Assembly (NCBI GenBank): GCA_030867875.1
Contig: JAOWCC010001589.1
Location: 81,057,537 to 81,121,536, forward strand
Length of the DNA: 64,000 nt
Direction: 5' to 3'
From: Actinernus sp. WN-2022
Taxonomy: Eukaryota > Cnidaria > Anthozoa > Actiniaria > Actinernidae
A program made the translations under genes and the position numbers. This document shows positions 56,050 through 64,000 of the stretch, piece after piece. Positions within the stretch are counted from its first letter, which is position 1, and every line of letters starts with the position of its first letter. The notes beneath the pieces were generated by a model that was not told the DNA's origin, ran no database searches, and saw only the letters and a program-made list of their open reading frames with translations.

Positions 56050-59000
56050 ATTGTTGTGGATTGCCGATCTTACGTCATACAATGCACGATGTACCAGACT
56101 AATGCTCCTAATTAGTGTACTGTGGCTCGCTGGTGAAAAGAGCCTGGTCCATTTTCTACCTTTTTAACCAACTCAACAAGTCCTAAGCAATCAAAGATTC
56201 ACGCAAAAACCAAACTTTTTTCACATTCATAATTAATTTAATATCATGATTTAAAGAAATAAATAATACAAAATGGGGTTAGGAGTACTTTAACTAGCTG
56301 ATGTGTTCCGCCGTATCTACTTATTGCTGCCGCAGCGAGCGAGCCTGAAGCGAGCGAGCAAGGCAGCAGTTCTAATCTGTAAGCGGGTCCAAATCTCGAT
56401 TATTTTTGTTTACCACAATGCATCACTTCTATTGTCTTTTTTTTTACCACACTGCTTTGCAGGCATCTGATCGTCACGCGACATTACACGAGGTGGAATC
56501 TGCATTGTTTGAGCTAACTCTTTAATGCATTTCTGTACTGTGTACGCAATCTTTGTGTAATCATGAATTTGTTGAAGTGTAGACGTGTAGGCGAACTATC
56601 AGTTTCCAAAGAGCAAGATCTCTCCTGTTATCAAGGTGGTGAGCAGCAAATACTTTTCTTCTATTGGCTTCGATAAAGTCAAAACATTTACAACTACATT
56701 CTCAATTACAGTTGATTTCCGCTATTTAAACTTCACCTGGGAGAACAGCAGTTTGTTGTGCCAGAAATCTAAGAAAATGTCGGGAATCAGTTGGTAGGCT
56801 CAGGGAATTTACCGGGAGATCGTTGATATGTCGGGACAAAATGAAAATAAATAGCGACAACTTTTGAGTTACACACCACAGCTCAAACAGGATTCAGTCG
56901 CACGATAGCCCCGAAACTACAAAATATATTCATCTAACACCTTGGCATTTTTATCACCCAGTAATCTATTTTTCCTGCCAAAGTGCTACTGTAGGTTCTC
57001 TTCTAATACACTAGCTTCCTTAACTGAGTGTAGCAGCATTCACTACCTGTTAGGTATGCTAGTAAATATAATAAAACTAGTTAAAATATTTATAAGCCTT
57101 ATAGTGAAGTAATAGATACAGAACTGGAGTAGCCATGCATGCTTTATTCGAGCTGAAAGCGAGAGTATCCCATAAAGCACGGACACGAATTCTGTATCTG
57201 ACTTATCAAACGTCTAGATGTATTAATAGAGTAATGTTTAATTTCAGTTATTTTGGCGATACGACTTATTTTGGCCGAGCAAATCGAAGCAAAAGTTTAT
57301 GTAAATCGGGACGAAATCTGTATTAGATTTACAGATCACTTATCGCAAATTGATTTCCTTTGATTTTCCTTCATGAGTTATTTTAATAAAAACTAATTAT
57401 AATCTCACTGCACTTTAACAAATTACACATAAATAAAGTCATTGTCGCTTAGTTTCTGATTTGGTTTCAGTGGGATACGGTAGGGTTTTTTTCCCCACCA
57501 ATTTTTGAAAAGATATATAATGACTGTCCTGGTTCCCTTGAAGGAGTCTGATATTTTTTATTGCATCAGTTCTTGGACGAGGGATTACGAGCTTGTTTCC
57601 AATAATATTTATATAATAGATTCGATAGTACGCGCGCTCTGATTGGCTGAAAGCCGTGTTTCTATAACTCTATAGAAACAGAAAGTTGAGCGCTAGTACT
57701 TATTTTCTGTGGGTTATTTTATAAAGGAAATAGAAAACATTTTCCCCTTGTTTCTATAGAGTTATAGAAACACTTGTGGAAGTTTGGAAGAACTCCCACT
57801 CGTGTTTCTATATCTCTATAGAAACACGGGAAATGTTTTCTCTTTCTTAATTAAAGATGATATTTGCTGTCCGTACATGCATTCGCTCAGTCTCGTTAAA
57901 CAGTGTTTTGTTGGAGCTGATCCCCATATTAGTATTCCGTTCATCAAAGCCCTTACGCGTGTAGTCCAGCTTTATTAGGTTACTACCCATAAACACCTTG
58001 TATGATTGACTCCATTAAAGATTGTATCGTTAATGGCGATCGCATTGATTGGTCCAATGAATGGTATTCTTGATACATCCCACTAAAAATGAAGCGATGA
58101 TCATTGCGTTCTCATTGCAACTCTCGGCAATGAGCTCTAGTGCTTTGTTCTTGCATGGCCATTACTGCAGAGTCTAGGGAAGTTGTATTATCAGCGTCAG
58201 CCACAACAAGAGCTCGCCCAGGTATCGAGATTACAAATTTAATTGGCGGGTTCATATACACCATATACCACAAGAGGTTCATCATCAAAATTCCAACTGT
58301 CCCTCCCCAAAACGAACTATGGTAAAAAGCGATTCGGCTACAGAGGACTGTAATTTACCGGAAGACCTGAGGTCTAGCAAATCGTTAAATACATTTAACT
58401 AAGCTAAATGGTCTACCTCTCTGCTTCTTTGACACCTTATGATTTATTCTATTACAATACTATAGTTAATGTTTAATATATCGCCAAACAAAGCAACTGG
58501 ACCAGACAATATTCCACCTCAAACTGGCTGGTGCCACCATCACCCACTGACACTGATATTTCAGCGAAGTATGTTGGATTCAATGGTGGCCCCGACCTGG
58601 AAACGAGCTCGTCTCCGGAGCACCCATAAGAAAGACGCTGATAGGGGTAATTATAGACCTCTCTCAATATTGTGTTCCGAGTAAGCTAATGGCACGGTTT
58701 GTGTCTGACTATCATCAATCACACAGCCGTAGAGAATGATCTCTTAAGCCCACATAAAAAAATACTGCTCAACCGAACTCTTGCTTGTTGAGATGTCAGA
58801 ACGCTGGCGCATTACCTTAGATCACCGTAACATTGTATGTGCGGTATTTGTGGACATTCGCAAGGCTTTTGATTTCCAATTTGCTCCCTTTCAAACTACA
58901 GAGCTTCAGCATCATGGCAATCTCCGATCGTTGCAAAGTAAGTATTTAGCGCTAGCAGTTCGGCTTTTTCATGATGATTTATCATTAATGGCGCCTATAG

Positions 59001-59176
59001 CGACCATCATCACGTCTGATTGCTGGAGGAGCTCCTGAGACACGGAAACTACGGCCACACTGATAGACCTTGATAGTCTCAAATAAGCCTAACTCTAGAA
59101 TACTTGACCTAGGGATCTCCGATCATAAACATGTCCATACTACACGTCTATGTCTGATAGTTACTAGACCTTCATG

Positions 59177-59400
59177 GCCACCAAGGTACGATAAATGTGT
59201 CGAGAAATTACAAATTGCTGAACACTAAAACGTTTCAACAAGAGCTCCAAAGCGTTCCTTGGTCAGTTTGCCAGGCCTTCGCTGATCAGGACGATGCATG
59301 CTGAGCATATGGTCAAACATCTATATTAGATACGTGATGAACACGCTCCATTAAGTAATATTTTCGGTATTAATGTTATATTGAGAGCCCAAACACAGAA
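59177..59400 (+). mobile_element. LINE fragment after copy 2 homology
   Basis: A frame with NYKLLNTKTFQQELQSVPW is the endonuclease-to-RT linker of LINEs. It continues the fragments at 58486-59176, which suggests that this LINE debris, not the duplicated segment, may set the right boundary. Confidence 0.5.
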
Positions 59401-60842
59401 TTTGTGCATGCATCTCCCTCGAGTGACGGACATGTTTGAATAGTTTCCTATAGAAACCTACCATAGTTTTGTATACAAACCGCTCAGTCCAATGAACGAC
59501 TCCTGGACTCCCCTGTCCTTCCACAACCGATGGATCGAACGGTTTCGGAGACCAGTTCCAAACGGGATTCCACCTGTGGTTTAAGGTGGTGGCGAACGAT
59601 GGAACCGCCATGGTGAATAAAAAAAGAAGTGTATCTCGTGAACAATTTCGCCCATGCTCAAATCGCCTCCATCGACTTTTAATTGGGAGCGCGGTCAGTG
59701 TGGAAGAAATCACCAGCATGCAAATACGCTTACAAAGCGTATGCCAGAAACCTTTTGAACTTTGGCAAAGCTCAGAAAAAAGCGGTCTTGTTCTAGAAGG
59801 ATGGCACGACGACACTCCAGGATGCCTGGATGCCGTCGACCACACGGTCGCCGTGGGTGCCGCGACTTGCAATGTGCGCGGGTCTGGTGGAACAGCAAAA
59901 ACTTTGCGACGGTGAAATCATCTACGTCGTGTTTCCACCTGTTTTGGACATTTTCTCCTCCCCACATCTTCTACACCCCGGAGTACCAACATCCGATTCA
60001 AAAGGCCTTTTGCAGCTAACAGTGTTGATATAATACTTCGTTAACGAATGAATCGAGGTCGTAATCCCCATGGAAAAGGCGTTGCCATGGATGCTGGATG
60101 GCAAGTCACTTTTGAAATTCTGTTTTAGAAATATCGACAGTCGATTAACTGGAGGTGAAAAATAGCATGTACAAACAGGTTTTGCTAATAACAATACCGA
60201 TCTCGTACAAGTGCCGGTAAATATATCAATTAAGATTTTGTTGCTATCCAGCACAATCCTGTACAATCACGTGAATGCCAAACTGCAAAAGGCCCATTCC
60301 GACGACTTCTGTCTGAAGGTGGGAGAAACGACGGGTATCATTTAAAGACTGAAATGATGAGTTGAGATTACACAACGTGTTCCTAGGACCGAGGTTCTCC
60401 AGACAAAATCACAGGTTTCATCGTCGCTAATGACGCTTACAGTGGTGCCAAGAAGAAAAACTACTGCAACTTCAAGCATGAGATTGCCAGCATTCAATTC
60501 ACGCGAGACAAACGTAAAGAATCCCTTCCGCGAATCGATTTCGTTTCCGGAGCTCACTGGCTCATGATGATGTACCGTTCGACGTCCAACTTGTGCTGCG
60601 GAGAGAGCAATGGCATGAAAAGGGGAGACATCAAGAAAGGATGCTTCGACATCTTTCAAGTGGATGGCACCTACGCTAGAAACAACGACATCATCGACTG
60701 CTTCACCAAGTTCAAGAATCCTCTCCCCGAGACCGGCAAAGTGATCTTCCTTCTAGAGTTTGAAAACGTGGTGGAGATTGGGGGTAAAACAAAACGTCAC
60801 TATACGTCACAGCTACTAGGAAACCAGAGAAGAAAAACATGA
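59400..60842 (+). pseudogene. Maverick/Polinton-type major capsid protein, decayed
   Basis: A plus-strand stretch in which capsid-like segments move between frames at several frameshifts. Recognised parts: LWFKVVANDGTAMV near 59577; a segment reading DAVDHTVAVGAATCN near 59829; an RIRFKRP-like segment near 59990; and a long open last part (60411-60842) with NDAYSGAKKK, DIFQVDGTYARNND, and LLEFENVVEI near the end. The last part follows the C-terminal pattern of double-jelly-roll capsids of Polintons, which usually end on an EFENxxEI strand. Breaks and in-frame stops leave no complete gene. Assignment is by eye. An old integrated copy; not rebuilt here. Confidence 0.6.
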
Positions 60843-61290
60843 AAGACCCCAAACCAAGACGCACGCGGTTTGAAGGACTGACCGACAAGAAGTTAACGTG
60901 TGGCAGGGAGAGTATATATTCGCGAAAGACTGCCGTACCGGGACGAGTTAACTCAATACCCTGCGGCCTTCATTGTCAATAACGAACATCGGTTGGCTCT
61001 GGGGCCGGACGAACCGTCCGACTTCTTCGACAGTTTTGGTGAACCCCCATGAACTATGGACTAGAATGCCTCGAAGACCTGGGAAATGGAAACACCAAGT
61101 ACACCCAGGGACGTCTGCAAGCCAACACCTCAGCCGCGTGCGGTCACCATTGCTTGTCACTTCCTGTACCACTGCCTTGCGCGTGGGTAGTCGAGTCAGA
61201 AGGTCGTCGACTCTTACTCCAAAACCAAGTTTAGAGACAATGACTTTGCAGCCTATGCTTTTGTCTGTCGTCGTACGATTCACGGCAGGA
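60843..61290 (+). pseudogene. Adenain-like cysteine protease of the same element, decayed
   Basis: Directly follows the capsid remnant, preceded by a TATATAT near 60909. One frame has AAFIVNNEHRLALG (candidate catalytic His) and PSDFFDSFGEPP (acidic residue and FDSFG block, near 61014), another NTSAACGHHCL near 61122-61154 (candidate catalytic Cys, as in the adenovirus-type protease xxCGxxC). A frameshift and a TGA separate parts. His-Asp-Cys order and spacing fit Polinton/adenovirus maturation proteases. Confidence 0.6.
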
Positions 61291-61625
61291 TTTAAAAAAA
61301 ATGCACGAGTAAGAATTACCGTCGCCGCGGAAGAGGCCTGCCCAGTAACATTGCAGGCATCCAAGACTACCTGAAAAGTAAAGCCAATTGTGTGGGCGAC
61401 AGCGCAGGGCATACCCTCAAAACCGTGCTGGGCCTCCCCGACGGTCGTCTGCGTATCCCACATATGATGGCGAAACCTAGAGGAGTCAGTTTCTCAAGAA
61501 GGAAGAGTCGACTGAAACGCCACTTTGGAGCACGACGTCGACGAAGAAGAAGAAGGGGGGAAAGGATTGACACTAAATCCAAACTCCCAATTTCGAAATA
61601 TCCTGATCCTAGGCGCATTTTGTAA
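61290..61625 (+). CDS. Basic protein of the Polinton-like element
   Basis: Frame open to TAA near 61625, encoding RRRGRGLPSNIAGIQDYL, SAGHTLKTVLGLPDG and an arginine-rich stretch (FGARRRRRRRRG). Likely a DNA-binding or minor capsid protein, by position and charge; family not recognised. Confidence 0.4.
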
Positions 61626-61630
61626 TCATA

Positions 61631-61639
61631 TAAAAGGTG
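61631..61639 (+). promoter_or_regulatory. TATA box before the 44-codon ORF
   Basis: ATATAAAAGG lies about 50 bases before ATG 61682. Each recognised gene in this stretch seems to have its own TATA-like motif. Confidence 0.45.
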
Positions 61640-61681
61640 TGGGTCTCAACTAGGATCCTGTCATGTTCCACCATCATCACC

Positions 61682-61813
61682 ATGGCTAGACTAAGACGTA
61701 AGAAAAAGCTTTTGGCATCTCAAATAATCTATTCACCAAACATGGGCTTCCACGTTACGATGGGGGCAGTAACAACAAACACAACCCGCCGACGGGCCTT
61801 CATCCGGCCATGA
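61682..61813 (+). CDS. Small basic ORF (43 residues)
   Basis: MARLRRKKKLLASQIIY... ending TTRRRAFIRP and TGA. It has a TATA box and sits after the capsid and protease remnants. Function unknown; it may be a viral core-like peptide. Confidence 0.35.
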   Translation: MARLRRKKKLLASQIIYSPNMGFHVTMGAVTTNTTRRRAFIRP

Positions 61814-61829
61814 CAGTCTGGTAGATTCT

Positions 61830-62574
61830 ACCGAAATCGTAAATTCCTTACCGCATCATGCAACGTAAACAATAATTGTAATATCCTATGTACTGTGCCC
61901 GTAAGGCATGACGGGAGCGGACATGTGCGGATCAGTGTCTTAAATAGCCTTATTGGCCTTCCTCTCGCTCCATCAGTTCCCGTGCGCGCCATACCCGTCT
62001 GGGTTTTCTTTCTACCGTTCATCTTATATGTTCTCCATTTGCTGTGTCAGCACGTTCTCGTGATCCAAAATGTAGCTCAGATCTCCTAAACGGGCCCGTT
62101 GTCATTCGCCATTTTGGGGTCCGGCCGACAACACCACACTCCATCTCCCCACCAGAGTCTTCACCAGACAAGCTTTGACCTCGGCCTCGGCTTCGGCTTT
62201 TCTCCATTTCTGCTTTAATTTCTTCTCGTGGTCGATCTGCGTACTCTGCATAAAACGTTCCATCACCCCCAAGCTCTAACTCTGCTCGTTTCTCAAACAA
62301 CCATCTTGCAATCTCTCCAATCTACAGTCATGACTTAATTTGACCATGCATCAGTGCGTCCCTTGTTCTTCGATTTTATATAAATTCACATCCGTGACGA
62401 TGCCCCTCAATACCCCCAATACATCGTGCATCCTTTATTGTGGCATTCGTCCTCCGTCGCACGTAGGGCGTTCATGGTTTCATCGTACCCTTCCTTTTTA
62501 CCAAACCATTTCTCAATCAAAGCATCGTACTTGACCGCTGTTCCTTCATCCTCAGGCGTGTGACTAGCCATGAT
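61830..62574 (-). pseudogene. Minus-strand gene of the Polinton-like element, broken
   Basis: From ATG at about 62574 the frame MASHTPEDEGTAVKYDALIE, then KWFGKKEGYDETMNAL, runs to a stop near 62410. A second frame at 62300-62019 (LFEKRAELELGGDGTFYAE, then RPREEIKAEMEKSRSRGRG) looks like its continuation after a frameshift. Strongly charged and helical; no family recognised. Opposite in orientation to the capsid and protease, as is common in such elements. Confidence 0.4.
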
Positions 62575-62633
62575 TTGTTCGATACGTATCACTGCTGATT
62601 ACGTCAGGGGTCAAATGTCTTTTGCTCAAGAGA

Positions 62634-62645
62634 CCATTTATACCT
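62634..62645 (-). promoter_or_regulatory. TATA box for the minus-strand ORF
   Basis: On the minus strand GGTATAAATGG lies about 60 bases upstream of ATG 62574. Confidence 0.45.
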
Positions 62646-62674
62646 GTGAGTAGTATAGGAGGCACCGAATTAAG

Positions 62675-62900
62675 CCCCTTTTTTAAGGTGTTATGCTAAT
62701 TTTTAAGGTGTTATGCTAATTTTTGGTGAGCTCTCATTAATTCAATGACGTCACGGTTCTATTGTCTTAGACTCATGAATAAAGTGCGGTGGTTTCTCAT
62801 TATCTATTGTCTTAGACTCATGAATAAAGTGGTGAGCTCATGAATAAAGTGGTGCGCTCATGAATAAAGTGGTGAGCTATGTTAATTTTTAAGGCGCGCT
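62675..62900. repeat. Short tandem repeats with CTCATGAATAAAGTGGTG
   Basis: AAGGTGTTATGCTAATTTTT occurs twice at about 62684-62724, and CTCATGAATAAAGTG(G/C)GGTG-type units five times to 62876. Each unit carries AATAAA. ATCTATTGTCTTAGACTCAT is also repeated. Confidence 0.8.
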
Positions 62901-63745
62901 CATGAATATCTATTGTTCCTTTGGATGAGGTCATCGATCTATTCGGGCATGTTTGGGCAAAGCCTATTGTTTGGAGCAGCTATAAAACCAGGAGCAATCG
63001 GCCCTGAATACATTCGAAGTTGAATGAAAAAAAGTAATAAATATCTCGCAATATCTAAACCCCTTTGTAGCGTAAATAGTAAGAACAAACTACTCGTGAT
63101 AGGCTCTAAACTGTCTTTATTATTTTCCTTTACAGTTAATAACTCATAAGATAATTGTATACAAAATCCACTGTGAGAAATGTTGCTATTGTCCTTATAT
63201 TAGGGATTAACGATAACTGAAGAGCCTATTGTTTGGAGGAAAACTCTTGTGATGCAAATTCGTCTCTAAAACTGAACTATAATTACCATACGAATATAAA
63301 CAAACCATCAGTAATTAAACAAAGTTTATTCAATCTCAAAAACACCAATTTTAAAAACAGTTCGTTTTCCTTATCCTCGCGGAGTTGATAACTTTCTTAT
63401 TTCTCAGTTCTTGGGTTGATTATAATGTACCGTGTTACAAGATTACACTGATTTATGTTTCATTGATATTTTTCTTGTTGACAAATGTTACAGACAGTTG
63501 TGTTTTTACCGAGGAGAGGAAAATTAATGTCCTAGGTAGTCTGGTCTAGTCTAAAACTATACTTCAGCTATCATTTTCTAGTCTAGTCTAGAAATTGAAA
63601 TTAAAACGAGGACAAGAGGAAGAATATTTTAAGAGACGTTTATTAATAGAAATCGACTTAATAAAACTTATTTCTAAAAGGTACGAATGTATTATTCATC
63701 GCGGAATCACTCTGTTCCGGAATAGGTTGTTTTTTGAATTGTTTA
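62900..63745. other. Non-coding stretch of the Polinton-like element
   Basis: A plus-strand TATAAAACC at 62981 is followed at 63024 by a 41-codon ORF (MKKSNKYLAISKPLC...). Otherwise AT-rich with nothing recognised. Confidence 0.35.
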
Positions 63746-64000
63746 AAAATAATAATCTTCCGTGTTCATCAAGTTTTGTTTTGTTTCCAAGATTTTTTGG
63801 AAATCAGGATCTTTTCTTAAGCTGTGAATCCATTTCATATCTTCGAACAACACTTCTCTTAGGTCTTTTCTATAGGTAGGAACCAAAGCGTTACTGGCTT
63901 TGATTTCAGCAACTTCATGACTATCCCCATCGTGTTCATACTTTTGAACCAACGCTTCCCAATCTTCCTGGTGCCGTTCTTTAGCTTCGTTACGAATTCT
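63746..64000 (-). CDS. Unrecognised ORF, open at the right edge
   Basis: The minus-strand frame is open from the window edge to TAA near 63746 (84 codons). It includes NEAKERHQEDWEALVQKYEH, ASNALVPTYRKDLREVLF, MKWIHSLRKDPDFQKIL and ends NTEDYYF. Charged and helical, with a good continuous frame and no breaks. Probably the C-terminal part of another gene of the Polinton-like element; family not recognised. Confidence 0.5.

Larger units (their letters stand above)
46802..59176. repeat. Segmental repeat copy 2 (contains TRPT1)
   Basis: Starts at ATTAGGGTTAGGGTATTGC like copy 1. Extra in this copy: 51565-53623, about 54766-55640 and 55852-56049. Empty sites for the copy-1 insertions are seen near 47096 (TAATTA) and 57790 (GAAGAACTCCCACTCG). 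Confidence 0.95.

Noticed and set aside
59351..59872. 173-codon minus-strand ORF
   Set aside because: Opposite strand of the capsid remnant; composition and lack of any motif suggest a shadow frame.
60948..61463. 171-codon minus-strand ORF
   Set aside because: Shadow of the protease and basic-protein region; the plus-strand frames carry the recognisable motifs.
63595..63879. Plus-strand ORF near the right edge
   Set aside because: Overlaps the unbroken minus-strand frame that runs off the window; no motif on the plus strand.

Overview
The window is animal nuclear DNA, most likely from a cnidarian (coral or sea anemone). It has no bacterial gene organisation. Two metazoan housekeeping genes are spread over many short exons with GT/AG introns. 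The spaces between exons are packed with LINE fragments, foldback MITEs, a Ty3/gypsy remnant, Maverick/Polinton-like capsid and protease fossils, minisatellites and long C-runs. The assignment to Cnidaria is inference from gene structure and repeat style; no species marker is present.

Layout. Positions 1-3083 hold a LINE on the plus strand whose reverse transcriptase (RT) frame is split by a second, 5'-truncated LINE inserted in the opposite orientation. Positions 3949-26192 hold the last 13 exons of pyruvate carboxylase (plus strand). They join without a stop into 846 codons running from late in the biotin carboxylase domain through the carboxyltransferase and tetramerisation domains to the biotinyl domain (SAMKMET) and the stop. 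The 5' exons lie left of the window. The introns carry a TTAA-flanked DNA transposon family (three copies), several foldback elements, a 115-bp tandem repeat and a 1.6-kb minisatellite whose 23-bp unit contains a 13-bp palindrome. Positions 26193-30973 are intergenic, with MITEs and two unrecognised short reading frames.

Positions 30974-45569 and 46802-59176 are two copies of one segment. Each carries a complete six-exon tRNA 2'-phosphotransferase gene (TRPT1/Tpt1/KptA, 212 codons). The copies are separated by a 100-N gap and 1.1 kb of unrelated sequence. They differ by clean transposon presences and absences. Copy 1 has a 1.8-kb IS3EU-like DNA transposon and a 3-kb gypsy remnant. Copy 2 has a 2.06-kb element with palindromic subterminal repeats, a 0.9-kb LINE end and a 198-bp foldback MITE. 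Because copy 1 stops exactly at the gap, a false duplication (two haplotypes placed in series) is at least as likely as a true tandem duplication.

Positions about 59400-64000 hold a decayed, multi-gene stretch that I read as a Maverick/Polinton-type integrated viral element. It has a major capsid fragment and an adenain-like cysteine protease on the plus strand, small basic ORFs with their own TATA boxes, and at least two minus-strand ORFs, one running off the right edge. It is broken by frameshifts; the breaks are described but nothing is rebuilt here.

Functionally, pyruvate carboxylase (mitochondrial anaplerosis) and TRPT1 (removal of the splice-junction 2'-phosphate from tRNA) are unrelated neighbours. 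Everything else is mobile-element biology.
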